The notes: generated by a model from the sequence alone, not told the origin. Numbered from the stretch's first letter, positions 8,473-17,567 are shown. The stretch is 64,000 bases of DNA from VAZQ01 sp035263865 (GCA_035263865.1 DATFQX010000052.1:29101-93100), one strand, 5' to 3'. Made by a program: numbers and translations.

Positions 8473-9356
8473 CCGCCGCGACTGCCGAGTACGCGCGCGC
8501 CAGCGGCGCAAGTCTCAAACGCAGCCGGCGATGGGCGCTTTTTACGTCCTATTTTTTCCTCGTTCTGTTTGCAATCTTCTTTCTCATTCCGCCGTACTAC
8601 ATGATCGTGACCTCGCTGAAATCTGACGCGGAGGTCGCACATCTTGCAAGCAACCCATGGATCATCGCCAACGGGCTGACGCTCGAACAGTACCGGTTGC
8701 TGTTCCGGGAAACCGACTTTCTGATCTATTTCAAGAATACCGTCATCGTCACGCTGTGCGTCGTCGCCATCACCATGGTGGTCAGCGTGCTCGCCGCGTT
8801 CTCACTTTCGCGGATGCGGTTTTGGGGATCGGGAATTCTCGCTACCGGCATTTTCTTGACCTACCTCATTCCTGACACGCTGCTGTTTATCCCGCTGTTC
8901 CAAATCGTCCGCGGCCTGGGGCTCCTCAACTCCTATTGGAGCATGGTGCTCGTTTATCCGACGCTGACGGTCCCGTTCTGCACCTGGATCATGATCGGAT
9001 ACTTCCAGTCGATCCCGAAGGAGCTCGATGAGGCGGCGTTGATCGATGGCGCGGGACATATGCAGATGCTGCTCAAGATCTTCATTCCGGTGGCACTGCC
9101 GGGCATCATCGCCGCGACGATCTTTGCGTTCACGGTGTCGTGGGCGGCGTTCGTCTATCCGATCGCGTTCCTGTTCAGCGCCGACCAGCAGGTGCTGACC
9201 GTTGGCACGGTGACGAGCCTGATCAAGGCCGATGTCTACAAGTGGGGGATGCTGATGGCCGGCGCACTGGTTGCGGCCGCGCCGCCGCTGATCGTCTATG
9301 CTTTCCTGATGGACTACTACATCGCCGGCTTAACGGCCGGCGCGACCAAGGGGTGA
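8469..9356 (+). CDS. ABC sugar transporter permease (MalG/UgpE type)
   Basis: 295 residues, starting at the ATG at 8469 inside the stop of the preceding permease gene. An N-terminal hydrophobic segment (FTSYFFLVLFAIFFLIPPYY) is typical of MalG-type subunits. The EAA loop is DEAALIDGAGHMQMLLKIFI followed by PVALPG. Five further membrane segments are visible. A longer upstream frame exists but lies within the previous gene and is not coding. Works with the 7531 permease and the 9360 ATPase. Confidence 0.95.
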   Translation: MTAATAEYARASGASLKRSRRWALFTSYFFLVLFAIFFLIPPYYMIVTSLKSDAEVAHLASNPWIIANGLTLEQYRLLFRETDFLIYFKNTVIVTLCVVAITMVVSVLAAFSLSRMRFWGSGILATGIFLTYLIPDTLLFIPLFQIVRGLGLLNSYWSMVLVYPTLTVPFCTWIMIGYFQSIPKELDEAALIDGAGHMQMLLKIFIPVALPGIIAATIFAFTVSWAAFVYPIAFLFSADQQVLTVGTVTSLIKADVYKWGMLMAGALVAAAPPLIVYAFLMDYYIAGLTAGATKG

Positions 9357-9359
9357 GCG

Positions 9360-10457
9360 ATGGCTGACGTGGCGCTGCGCAACGTTGTGAAACGCTTCGA
9401 CGAGGTCGAAGCGGTGCGCAACATCAGCCTCAACATTCCCGACAACGAATTCGTCGTCCTGGTGGGCCCGTCCGGCTGCGGAAAGAGCACCACGCTGCGC
9501 ATGATTGCCGGGCTCGAGGAGGTCACCGAGGGCGAGATCCTCATCGGTGGCGATGTCGTCAATGACGTGCCGCCCAAGGATCGTGACATCGCAATGGTGT
9601 TCCAGAATTACGCGCTCTATCCGCATATGACGGTATTCGAGAACATGTCGTTCGGTTTGCGGCTGCGGCGAACACCGAAGGCGGAGATCCGCGCGCGGGT
9701 GGAGCAAGCGGCGAAGATCCTCGACATCACCGACCTGCTGGGTCGGCGGCCAAAACAGTTATCGGGCGGTCAGCGGCAGCGCGTCGCAATGGGGCGGGCC
9801 ATCGTTCGCAACCCGAAGGTCTTTCTGTTCGACGAGCCGCTGAGCAATCTTGACGCAAAGCTGCGCGTGCAGATGCGCACCGAAATCAAGCGCGTGCACC
9901 AGAAGGTGAAGACCACGACCGTCTATGTCACCCATGACCAAGTCGAGGCCATGACGCTTGCCGATCGCGTGGTGGTGATGAATGGCGGCCGCATCGAGCA
10001 GATCGGCCGGCCGCACGAGCTCTATCATCGGCCGAAAACCCGCTTCGTCGCCGGCTTCATCGGCTCGCCGGCCATGAACTTCTTGCCCGCGCGTCTGCAG
10101 CCGAACGGCGAGGCACTCCTGCTGCGGATTGCCCCGGAATTGGCGTTTCCCATACCCGTGGCTCACGCCGCTCGGTATCGAGCATCGGTCGGCAAGGATT
10201 TGGTCTTCGGCCTTCGGCCCGAGCATATTACCGAGCCGCGGGGGGAACAACGCGACCCACGTTGTGAGTTCAGTAGGACAGTCGATGTGATCGAGCCGAT
10301 GGGCATGGAGACGATGGTGTTCTTCACGGTGAATGGAACCGAGGTCTGCGCGCGGGTAGAGCCGTCTGCCGCCGTTGCCCCCGGCCAGCCAATGCGGCTC
10401 TACGCCAACCTCAACCACATGCACCTGATCGATCCCGCGACCGAATTGGTGCTGTAA
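9360..10457 (+). CDS. ABC transporter ATPase (MalK/UgpC type)
   Basis: 365 residues. All nucleotide-binding motifs are present: Walker A GPSGCGKST (about residue 36), Q-loop FQNYALYPHMTV, signature LSGGQRQRVAMGRA, Walker B VFLFDEPLSNLD and H-loop VTHDQVEAMTLADR. The C-terminal third contains FGLRPEHI and an OB-fold region (TOBE type), as in carbohydrate importers. Only 3 bp separate it from the permease gene. It completes the only full transporter in this window. Confidence 0.96.
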   Translation: MADVALRNVVKRFDEVEAVRNISLNIPDNEFVVLVGPSGCGKSTTLRMIAGLEEVTEGEILIGGDVVNDVPPKDRDIAMVFQNYALYPHMTVFENMSFGLRLRRTPKAEIRARVEQAAKILDITDLLGRRPKQLSGGQRQRVAMGRAIVRNPKVFLFDEPLSNLDAKLRVQMRTEIKRVHQKVKTTTVYVTHDQVEAMTLADRVVVMNGGRIEQIGRPHELYHRPKTRFVAGFIGSPAMNFLPARLQPNGEALLLRIAPELAFPIPVAHAARYRASVGKDLVFGLRPEHITEPRGEQRDPRCEFSRTVDVIEPMGMETMVFFTVNGTEVCARVEPSAAVAPGQPMRLYANLNHMHLIDPATELVL

Positions 10458-10763
10458 CGTGCGGGGAGAAAGCCTCGCATGAATGGCGTGGGGCCGCGGG
10501 GGCTGTCGCAAACACCGCGATCAGAGTTAAGGAAAATGCGTCCGGCCTTTGGCTATCCCGCTAAGGACCACGCTTTGGCGTGGCGGCCGGAAATGCGCAT
10601 TTGAGCCACCATCGTAACCGGCGGTGGCTTAATCGAGCATGAACGCTTCGTGCTGCTGCGCACAAAACCGGGCGCTTACATTCCGACCTACCAAAGGGGT
10701 GCATGCGATTGTAAACTAGCTGCACGCGCTGGTGGGATCCGGCGTCCGCAATAGGAAAGAACC
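10458..10763 (+). other. Intergenic stretch with two short inverted repeats
   Basis: 306 bp after the ATPase gene and before the deacetylase gene. No gene seen. CCACGC/GCGTGG at 10568-10583 and AGCCACC/GGTGGCT at 10604-10629 could form hairpins. Neither is followed by a T-run, so they are weak candidates for terminators; a processing or leader element is possible but not shown. Confidence 0.4.
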
Positions 10764-11624
10764 ATGCTCAAGGAATACCGCTACGATCATCTCATCCGTT
10801 GGCCGCGCGGCGAGCGAGCCGCAGTCTTTTTGACCTTCGATTTCCAGGGCGGCGAGGACGTGAAGCCGGACAAGAACGGCATCCTCAATTACGAAATGTG
10901 GAGCCAGGGCGAATACGGACCTCACCATGCCATCTACCGGCTGCTGCGGATTTTGAAGGAAGAGAATATTAGGGCGACGTTCTTGACTTGCGGGGCCATC
11001 GCCGAGCGTTTTCCCGAAGCAATTCAGGCGATCCTTGCCCACGGCCATGTGGTGGAAGGGCACGGATACAATCACGAGATCGCGCGCTACTTGCCGCGCG
11101 ACCAGGAAACCGAGGTGATGAAGAAAGCGATCGCAATGATCGAAAAGCGCACGGGGCGGCGCCCCTACGGCTGGCGCTCATGCACTCAGAGCACGAACAC
11201 CATCGAGCTTTTGATCGAGCACGGTTTCGTCTTCAACACCAACTGCTTTCACGAGGAGTTGCCGTTCCTGTGGGAAAAGGACGGCAAGTTGCTGGTCGAG
11301 CTTCCGCGACAACCCTTCGGGGACGGCACGCTGTTCGGCCATCGCCACGGTGAATACGGCAACCCCTATGATGGGCTTGAGACCTGGAAGGCCTATTTCG
11401 ACGAGCTCTATGCGGAGTCGGCCGAGCGGCCGCGCTACATCCCCTTCACCATGCACCCTTACATCATCGGTCGTCCGGGCCGCACACTGGCATTGCGCGG
11501 CATCATTCAGCACATGAAGAAAGCAGGGAATCTCTGGTTCCCGACCGGCATCGAGCTCGCCGAGTGGTGCCTCAACCACGTGTTCCAGGCGGAATGCCGC
11601 AAGCTTCGCGCCTCCGCCGGGTGA
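10764..11624 (+). CDS. NodB-like polysaccharide deacetylase family protein
   Basis: 286 residues, no signal peptide, so cytoplasmic. The catalytic core begins VFLTFDFQGGEDV (the aspartate of the usual TFDD motif is kept as TFD), with the metal-binding histidine pair represented by HGHVVEGHGYNHE near residue 100. GWRSCTQSTNT and FTMHPYIIGRPGR follow. The layout is that of the PuuE/HpPgdA-like cytoplasmic branch, which acts on small amide substrates or on glycans. It stands behind a sugar ABC importer, so an acetylated or amidated imported compound is possible. The following gene's likely GTG start overlaps its stop. Confidence 0.85.
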   Translation: MLKEYRYDHLIRWPRGERAAVFLTFDFQGGEDVKPDKNGILNYEMWSQGEYGPHHAIYRLLRILKEENIRATFLTCGAIAERFPEAIQAILAHGHVVEGHGYNHEIARYLPRDQETEVMKKAIAMIEKRTGRRPYGWRSCTQSTNTIELLIEHGFVFNTNCFHEELPFLWEKDGKLLVELPRQPFGDGTLFGHRHGEYGNPYDGLETWKAYFDELYAESAERPRYIPFTMHPYIIGRPGRTLALRGIIQHMKKAGNLWFPTGIELAEWCLNHVFQAECRKLRASAG

Positions 11625-12736
11625 GGCAAGCCGCGCGCTCGCTGTGTTGTTTCCCGCGCCAGGGGGGCAGCGAGCAGCCCGCATCCGCCGCTCACGCTCA
11701 CTCCATTGCGCACAAACGAGCGGCGATCATTGCCGCTGCGATCGCCGCTGCCGCAATGGCGCTGGCGTCCTCCGTGTCCGCTAAGGCTGAGCCGGTCGCG
11801 GATTTCTATCGCGGTAAGACGCTGCGCATGTTGATCGGCTACGGGCCCGGCGGCGGCTACGACATCTACGGCCGGCTTGTCGCCGAGTTTCTGCCACGAC
11901 ATCTGCCGGGCGCTCCGACGATGATTGCGCAGAACATGCCGGGAGCGGGCAGCTTCGTGGCGGCGAAATACATCTACGATGTGGCGCCCAAGGACGGCAC
12001 GGTATTGGGCAGTCTTGGGCAGACCTTGGCGCTCGACAGCATGACGAATACCAGTGCCAAGCTCGACGCTGGCAAAATGCCCTATATCGGACGCGTCGTG
12101 ACGAACATCGATACCGGCGTTGCGCTGCCGAAAAGCGGCATCAGATCCTTCGAGGACGTTCGCGCGAAACAGTACGCTGTCGGTGCTTCGGGCGGCGGCT
12201 CCACCACGGTTCTGTTCCCAACCGCGCTCAACGCCTATGCTGGCGCGAAGTTTAAGCTCGTGCGCGGCTACAGCGGCACGACCGACATCTTGCTGGCAAT
12301 GGAACGGGGCGAGGTGGACATTGTCGGCGCCTACGGGCTGCCTGGCGTGTTGGTGAGCCACCCCGGGTGGGTCTCCCGCGGTGAGGCAACCGTCCTTTTC
12401 CAGGCATCGCTGAAGCGGCATCGCCTGCTCTCCGACGTGCCGACGCTCCCGGAGCTCGCGTCGTCCGAGGAGGGCCGCGAGGTGCTGCGCGCGGCGGCCA
12501 GCACCGGTGAAATCGGCCGCTCCATTCTCACGACCCCGGGCGTGCCGCCCGAGCGCCTCCAGGCGTTGCGCACCGCGTTTCGAGCTGTGCTCGAGGATCC
12601 GGATTTCCTCGCGGCATGCGAAATGCGAAAGCTGATGGTTGACGGGGCCCCCGGCGAACAGATCGATGAGATCGTGCGCGAGACGCTGCGGTTGCCGCAG
12701 GCGGTGGCCGACAAAATCGGGCAGATGATGCAATAG
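11621..12736 (+). CDS. Variant Bug/TctC-like tripartite tricarboxylate receptor
   Basis: 371 residues from a GTG at 11621 that overlaps the deacetylase stop (GTGA); ATG at 11594 and an earlier GTG are alternatives. An alanine-rich hydrophobic segment ends at SVSAKAEP. The mature part opens with FYRGKTLRMLIGYGPGGGYD and has NMPGAGSFVAAKYIY and VAPKDGTVLG, the pattern of a divergent receptor branch in which YRGKT and GYGPGGGYD replace the usual YPSRPV and APGG. Coupling to the deacetylase gene suggests a common substrate or regulation. Confidence 0.85.
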   Translation: MRQAARSLCCFPRQGGSEQPASAAHAHSIAHKRAAIIAAAIAAAAMALASSVSAKAEPVADFYRGKTLRMLIGYGPGGGYDIYGRLVAEFLPRHLPGAPTMIAQNMPGAGSFVAAKYIYDVAPKDGTVLGSLGQTLALDSMTNTSAKLDAGKMPYIGRVVTNIDTGVALPKSGIRSFEDVRAKQYAVGASGGGSTTVLFPTALNAYAGAKFKLVRGYSGTTDILLAMERGEVDIVGAYGLPGVLVSHPGWVSRGEATVLFQASLKRHRLLSDVPTLPELASSEEGREVLRAAASTGEIGRSILTTPGVPPERLQALRTAFRAVLEDPDFLAACEMRKLMVDGAPGEQIDEIVRETLRLPQAVADKIGQMMQ

Positions 12737-12770
12737 GCGAACGGGACCGAGCGCTGCCGGGGATGGCGAG

Positions 12771-13742
12771 TCAGTTCACTTCGACGCCTTGCGCCTTGAT
12801 CACCTGTGTCCACTTATCGACTTCTTGAGCGATGTGTTTTGCGAATCCAGCCGCATTGAGCGGCATCGGCTCGACTCCCAATTGGGAGAACCGCTCGTTG
12901 ATCACAGGACTGGTTAGCGCATCGTTCGTCGCATCGCTGAGCTTTTTGATGATCTCGGGTGGCGTCTTAGCGGGCGCGCCCAATCCATACCAGCCGAAGC
13001 CATCGTAGCCTTTCAGAAACTCGCCGATGGCAGGGACCTCCGGCAGCGCTGCCGCGCGTTGCGCAGTGGTCACCCCGAGCGCGCGCAGCTTCCCCTCCCG
13101 GATCAGCGGAAGGGCTTGCGCAATGGGAGCGAAAACGACCTGCACCTGTCCGGCCAGCACATCGGGCATGTAATTGCCGCGATACGGAACGTGAACCATT
13201 TTGGTTCTGGTCATGAGCTGGAACAGCTCGCCGCAAACATGCGGCGTGCTGCCGATGCCATTCGAGGCCATGTTGACCTTGCCGGGATTGACTTTGAGAT
13301 AAGCGGTGAACTCCGAAAGCGTCGCGGCCGGAAACGGTGGTGGCACGACGATGACGAAAGGCGTTTTGGCGATACCTGCGATCGGGGCGATATCGTGGAC
13401 GAAATCGAAATTGAGGTTCCTATAGAGCGCGACGTTCACCGCGTTGGTGGAGACCGGCAATAGGATCGTGTAGCCGTCGGGCTCGGCCTTCGCGACATAT
13501 TCGGTGCCGATATTGGCGCTCGCGCCGGGCCTATTGTCGATCACGAACTGCTGACCGAGCCGCTCCGACAGATGTTGGGCGGCGAGACGCCCGATGATAT
13601 CGGGGCCGCTGCCGGGCGGATACGCGACGACCAACTGCACCGGTCGCGCCGGGTAGCCCTGCGCCCAAGCGGAATCGCAGAGCGCCGGCCCTAAGACAGC
13701 ACCCCCCGCCAATTGCAACAATCGTCGGCGGTCAATCGTCAT
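12771..13742 (-). CDS. Bug-family (TctC-like) periplasmic receptor
   Basis: 323 residues. MTIDRRRLLQLAGGAVL is a Tat-like signal ending at DSAWAQ. Mature motifs: GYPARPVQLVVAYPPGSGPDI, IDNRPGASANIGTEYV, EPDGYTILLPV, HVPYRGNYMPDVLAGQVQ and EVPAIGEFLKGYDGFG. The gene converges on the variant receptor at 11621-12736, their stops being 34 bp apart. As with the other receptors here, no TctA/TctB partner is present, so it probably works with a transporter encoded elsewhere. Confidence 0.93.
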   Translation of the reverse strand: MTIDRRRLLQLAGGAVLGPALCDSAWAQGYPARPVQLVVAYPPGSGPDIIGRLAAQHLSERLGQQFVIDNRPGASANIGTEYVAKAEPDGYTILLPVSTNAVNVALYRNLNFDFVHDIAPIAGIAKTPFVIVVPPPFPAATLSEFTAYLKVNPGKVNMASNGIGSTPHVCGELFQLMTRTKMVHVPYRGNYMPDVLAGQVQVVFAPIAQALPLIREGKLRALGVTTAQRAAALPEVPAIGEFLKGYDGFGWYGLGAPAKTPPEIIKKLSDATNDALTSPVINERFSQLGVEPMPLNAAGFAKHIAQEVDKWTQVIKAQGVEVN

Positions 13743-13941
13743 GGCACATCCCCGATATCCTCGCGGAGTTTGCAGGCGCTAAACCGAGATTCTATACCGG
13801 CCTGCCAAGGCGTCCAGAAGGGGACTTTAGTTCGCAAACCGGCGCATCCGCTGCGGCCAAAAAGCACTGTTACGTCCGTGCCCTGTTCGGCATCGGTGCG
13901 CGGCCCCGCCGGCCGGGCTGGCAAATAAGTCACGCCTCCCC

Positions 13942-13968
13942 GAAAACCGACGCGGCGCGTTGGTTTTC
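13942..13968. repeat. 27-nt near-perfect inverted repeat
   Basis: GAAAACCGACGC and its near reverse complement GCGTTGGTTTTC face each other across a three-base centre, with one mismatch in each arm. It lies in the divergent gap between the receptor gene starting at 13742 and the small exported protein gene starting near 14042. Being symmetrical and between divergent genes, it could be a dimeric repressor site or simply a hairpin; no T-run follows it. Confidence 0.5.
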
Positions 13969-14041
13969 TGCCCGCTGCCATCTTTGCGGCCGACCTTACC
14001 TATTTGTAGATTCGTCAGGGGACTTCATCGGGGAGGTGGGG

Positions 14042-14653
14042 TTGCGCTACTTCGCGATGGTGTTCGTCGCGTTGCTGATGGCTGTGGCGCCCGCCCTTGC
14101 CGGCGAGGTCGATCCCGGCGTGACGGCCATGCTGCGAGAGTGGTCGCTCGCCGCGCCGACCCCATACCGCGTCGTCATTTGCCACGGGTTCGGATGCGCG
14201 TTCCGCACCGAGATCGGTCTCACGCGCGCCGACCACGCCCAGATCGCAGCAATCATGGCGGCGGGCTCGGCTTCGGCGCAGGCGGAAAGGGTTGCCATCG
14301 GTCGTACCGAAGCCTGGTTCGAGAAGCGCATCGCGCCCCTGACCGGGACCGCGACGCGCGTTGCGCGGGCCGGACCGCTCATCGGCTTGGCGGGCAGCCG
14401 CGGTCAATTCGACTGCATCGACACGACCAATAATACGAATTCGCTTCTGCTCGTTCTCAACGAGCTGAAATTGCTGCGGCACCATACGATCGCCGCGCCC
14501 GTATCCCGGTTCCTATTCACCGAGGGCCCGCACAACACGGCAGTGATCAAGGACCGCAAGACGAGCGAACTCTGGACGGTCGATCCCTGGACTCACAAAG
14601 GCAGTGAAGTCCCCGACATCTTTCCGCTCGCCAAGTGGAAGGCGGGCGACTGA
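14042..14653 (+). CDS. Conserved exported protein of unknown function
   Basis: 203 residues from a TTG at 14042, chosen because GGGAGG at 14031-14036 sits five bases upstream; the GTG at 14036 overlaps that site and is less likely. Signal peptide FAMVFVALLMAVAPALAG. The mature part has paired cysteines (CHGFGCAF), a WFEKRIAPLTGT stretch, FDCIDTTNNTNS and a C-terminal WTVDPWTHKGSEVP. The TNTNS and WTVDPW features are reminiscent of a papain-like or transglutaminase-like fold, but I cannot assign a function. I have a general impression of similar alphaproteobacterial hypothetical proteins. Confidence 0.75.
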   Translation: MRYFAMVFVALLMAVAPALAGEVDPGVTAMLREWSLAAPTPYRVVICHGFGCAFRTEIGLTRADHAQIAAIMAAGSASAQAERVAIGRTEAWFEKRIAPLTGTATRVARAGPLIGLAGSRGQFDCIDTTNNTNSLLLVLNELKLLRHHTIAAPVSRFLFTEGPHNTAVIKDRKTSELWTVDPWTHKGSEVPDIFPLAKWKAGD

Positions 14654-14806
14654 ACGCGTAGCGCTGCAATAATCTCGGAAAAATATGCATCACTTGCGAA
14701 GGCCGATCGCGCGGCCTTCGGCAAGCAGGTCAGTGCCTGCGCTATTCCAAGCGGCCGCCCGCGTCGTGCGGCTGCCCAGACCTAAGCGCCCTGGATTGTC
14801 CGGCTT

Positions 14807-15001
14807 TCAGTGGGCCCGTTCGCTGCGTTGTCGCCGATCGAGCGCCGACATGCCCGGCAGCGGATCCCCGAAGAATGCCGCCGTTAGGCTTTGGTACTCG
14901 CGCAACGCTTCACGGCGATCACGATCTGCCAACGCCGAAGGATCAGGCCGAAAACCCGGCGAGAGCGCAGCCGGATTAACGTCGTCCAGCACTTTGGCCA
15001 T
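14807..15001 (-). CDS. Small hypothetical protein (64 aa)
   Basis: The ATG at 15001 follows GGGGGAGACTAC, a strong ribosome site that sets the start and argues that the gene is real. The protein is hydrophilic, begins MAKVLDDVNPAALSPGF and contains a charged stretch ADRDRREALREY. Codon third positions are GC-rich as in neighbouring genes. No membrane segment or known motif. Function unknown. Confidence 0.55.
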   Translation of the reverse strand: MAKVLDDVNPAALSPGFRPDPSALADRDRREALREYQSLTAAFFGDPLPGMSALDRRQRSERAH

Positions 15002-15253
15002 TGTAGTCTCCCCCGTCTGACCTCCCATGCCGCAGGCGTTAAGGCACGCCAGCACCTAGGCCAAAGCGTGACGGCGCCCTGTCGCAATTAGGGCCAAATA
15101 GGGGTGCTTCGACATGACGACTCGGGCGCGAACTAGCAGCCCATGCCGTCATGGAGCAGCAGGCACACCGACTACGCCTGCCGGGAGAATACGCCCTGAC
15201 CCCTCGACAAAAATGTTACCGTTCGCTGTCTCCATTCAGTAAGGGAGGGGAGA

Positions 15254-15630
15254 ATGCTGCTAGTCGTTCGCTATGTTTTCGTCGCGCTTGTGGTGCTCTT
15301 GCCGGCGCGAGCGCTTGCCGGTCCAGCCGAGGAGGCGAGCGCGGTCATCGACCGTTGGGCAGCGGCGTTGAACGCCAATGACGCCGATGCAGTCGTGAAG
15401 CTTTATGCGCCCGACGGCCTACTGCACGGCACATCTAGCCCGACGCTCAATGCCGGCACCTCATGGTCGCCCTCGGTGACGCCGCCGCGATGGGCGTCGG
15501 ATTCTACGAATTCAAGTCAGCCCAAGGCGCGACGCGGCCGGCGCGCTTCACATTCGTCATGATCAAGCGTGGACCTGATTGGCTCATCGCCCATCACCAC
15601 TCCTCCGTGCTTCCTCCGACCCGGCAGTAA
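15254..15630 (+). pseudogene. SnoaL-like (SgcJ/EcaC-type) secreted protein, frameshifted and internally deleted
   Basis: A GGGAGGGGAG site precedes the ATG at 15254. The first frame gives a signal peptide (VFVALVVLLPARALAG) and AVIDRWAAALNANDADAVVKLYAPDGLLHGTSSPTL, split here only by my wording, the N-terminus of a SnoaL/NTF2-like domain. At about 15450-15463 the family match moves to another frame: from 15463 it reads MVALGDAAAMGVGFYEF and ends WLIAHHHSSVLPP before TAA at 15628. Roughly thirty residues normally found between these parts are absent. So a deletion with frame change has broken the gene. Confidence 0.8.
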
Positions 15631-15674
15631 GTTGACGCCCGCACGACGATGTCATTGGCGATGGCCAGCGCCTG

Positions 15675-16022
15675 CTAGCGCACCTTATAAAGTGCATGCC
15701 GCCGGTTGCGCGTGAAGGGCCGCACTTGGCCTGGCCAGCGGCCTTCTTCCACCGCTTTCGTCCACGCCGGGCTGACAAGGACGTCAGGGCCGTCAATTTC
15801 GTAAACCGCGCTGTAACGCGGGCCCTCGTGCGCAACCTTCTTCTGCGCACCGCCGATGCTCACGGCAAAGTTCTCCCCCGCCATCCGCGCGACCGCGCGC
15901 ACGCCAGGGACCTTGAGGAGATTGGGGACATGCTCGGTGTCGTAGACCTCGTTGAAGAGGGCCTCTTTGTCGGCATCGACATCCATGCTCACCACAAAGA
16001 GGTACCTTGAACTGATTGCCAT
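15675..16022 (-). CDS. Small dimeric alpha/beta-barrel (EthD/DUF-like) protein
   Basis: 115 residues. Begins YLFVVSMDVDADKEALFNE and continues VYDTEHVPNLLKVPGV, a pattern of ferredoxin-fold dimeric barrel proteins in which HVPNLLKVPGV precedes the second strand. No signal peptide. A GGAAGG lies upstream of the ATG. Such proteins are often linked to degradation of aromatic or cyclic compounds; the amidohydrolase gene starting at 16127 is divergent from it. Exact function unknown. Confidence 0.75.
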   Translation of the reverse strand: MAISSRYLFVVSMDVDADKEALFNEVYDTEHVPNLLKVPGVRAVARMAGENFAVSIGGAQKKVAHEGPRYSAVYEIDGPDVLVSPAWTKAVEEGRWPGQVRPFTRNRRHALYKVR

Positions 16023-16126
16023 GAGCAGCTGCCTTCCTTGTCTTGCGCCTGCGCCACCCCCACGAGGTGACGTGCTATCGTAGGTCGCGTGTCGTTGCGA
16101 TGCTACCGCCTGGAGGGAAACTCACC

Positions 16127-17173
16127 GTGTCGATTGCCTCCGCCCCAACGCCCTACTACCTTCCCGTCCGTCAGGACTGGCTCGACCGGCGCAAAGAGCC
16201 GATCCTCGAGCCCGATCTGCCGATCGTCGATCCCCACCATCATCTCTGGGATCGGCCCGGCTGGCGCTATCTCCTCGACGAATTGCTGGCAGATACGGCG
16301 AGCGGCCACAACATTCTCGCCACCGTGTTCGTGCAGGCGCGGGCGATGACGCGCGCCGCCGGTCCGGTCGAAATGCGCCCCGTCGGGGAGACCGAGTTCG
16401 TCAACGGGGTCGCAGCCATGAGCGCGAGCGGCATCTACGGCAAGACCAGGCATTGCGCCGGTATCGTCGGCCATGCGGATCTCACATTGGGCAGTCGCGT
16501 CGAGGCGGTGCTCGCCGCGCACATCCGTGCCGGCGGTGATCGCTTTCGCGGCATCCGTCACAGCACCGCTTGGGATGCCGACGCATCGATCCGCAATCCG
16601 GCGTATAGCCCGCCACGCGGTCTCCTAGGCGACAAGAACTTTCGCGAAGGCTTCGCTGTGCTCGGTCGCTTCGGCCTCTCCTTTGACGCCTGGCTCTATC
16701 ATCCGCAGATCGACGAGGTCCATGATCTCGCGCGCGTCTTCCCGGAGACGAAGATCGTGCTCAATCACGTGGGCGGGCCCCTTGGCATCGGCGCCTATGC
16801 CGGCAAGCATAAGGACGTGTTTCCCGGCTGGGCCGTATCGATCAAAGCGCTCGCCGCCTGCCTGAATGTTTACGTCAAGCTCGGCGGACTCGGCATGCGC
16901 ATGGGCGGATTCGCATTCCACGAGCAGCCCGAGCCCCCATCATCGGATACCCTCGCAAAGACCTGGCGTCCCTACATCGACACCTGCATCGATGCGTTCT
17001 TCCCGTCGCGTTGCATGTTCGAGAGCAACTTTCCCGTCGACAAAGGCTCCTACAGCTATGCGGTGTTCTGGAACGCGTGCAAGATTTTGGCGAAGGGCGC
17101 CAGTGGCAGCGAAAAAGCCGACCTATTTAGTGGTACCGCAGCGCGGTTCTACCGCCTCGACTTGCCCAGCTGA
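16127..17173 (+). CDS. Amidohydrolase family 2 (metal-dependent TIM-barrel hydrolase)
   Basis: 348 residues from a GTG at 16127; GGAGGG nine bases upstream decides this over the earlier in-frame start at 16043. The metal site opens with IVDPHHHLWD (about residue 35). Later features are RGIRHSTAWD, a LNHVGGPLG block with the next metal histidine, and FESNFPVDKGSYSY carrying the conserved aspartate. This is the pattern of the lactonase/decarboxylase-like amidohydrolase 2 family (LigI, gluconolactonase-like PMDC). It would hydrolyse a lactone or decarboxylate an aromatic acid. Confidence 0.9.
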   Translation: MSIASAPTPYYLPVRQDWLDRRKEPILEPDLPIVDPHHHLWDRPGWRYLLDELLADTASGHNILATVFVQARAMTRAAGPVEMRPVGETEFVNGVAAMSASGIYGKTRHCAGIVGHADLTLGSRVEAVLAAHIRAGGDRFRGIRHSTAWDADASIRNPAYSPPRGLLGDKNFREGFAVLGRFGLSFDAWLYHPQIDEVHDLARVFPETKIVLNHVGGPLGIGAYAGKHKDVFPGWAVSIKALAACLNVYVKLGGLGMRMGGFAFHEQPEPPSSDTLAKTWRPYIDTCIDAFFPSRCMFESNFPVDKGSYSYAVFWNACKILAKGASGSEKADLFSGTAARFYRLDLPS

Positions 17174-17187
17174 TATCGCTCTGCGCC

Positions 17188-17499
17188 TTACTTCGTGCCG
17201 CTCTTCGATCTTCGAGGCTTATTTTGATCCCGCTTCGCCCGGCGCTTCGGATTGCGGCTCCGGGTCATCCTTTTTGACGCCTGCAATTCGCGATCAGGCG
17301 AAACCGCAACCGCTGTCTCGGCGTCGTTGAGCGCCATGAGGCCTCGCCATCTCGCCGGATGGACTCTACGCAACGCACGAAACTGCCGTTTCTCCGCTGC
17401 GCTCAACGTCGCCTCGTAGGCGCGCCGCGCACGGGCATCATATCCCCACGCCACAAGCGCCAAGACGGCAAACGCAATCGGAACGGCCAAGGGAATCAT
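17188..17499 (-). CDS. Small membrane-anchored basic protein
   Basis: 103 residues. One N-terminal membrane segment (PLAVPIAFAVLALVAWGY) is followed by a cytoplasmic, very basic tail ending RNPKRRAKRDQNKPRRSK. No known domain. No clear ribosome site is visible before the ATG at 17499. The gene lies between the amidohydrolase and the beta-propeller gene. Real gene is likely from composition, but support is moderate. Confidence 0.5.
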   Translation of the reverse strand: MIPLAVPIAFAVLALVAWGYDARARRAYEATLSAAEKRQFRALRRVHPARWRGLMALNDAETAVAVSPDRELQASKRMTRSRNPKRRAKRDQNKPRRSKSGTK

Positions 17500-17567
17500 G
17501 ACCGATTACCTATCACATATCAGGCGATCGAGCAGCCTCTTGCGCGTGCAAAGCTGCCGTCCCAGCG

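Noticed and set aside
11507..12733. 408-codon minus-strand frame opposite the variant receptor
   Set aside because: Shadow of the receptor gene; no ribosome site and no recognisable domain.
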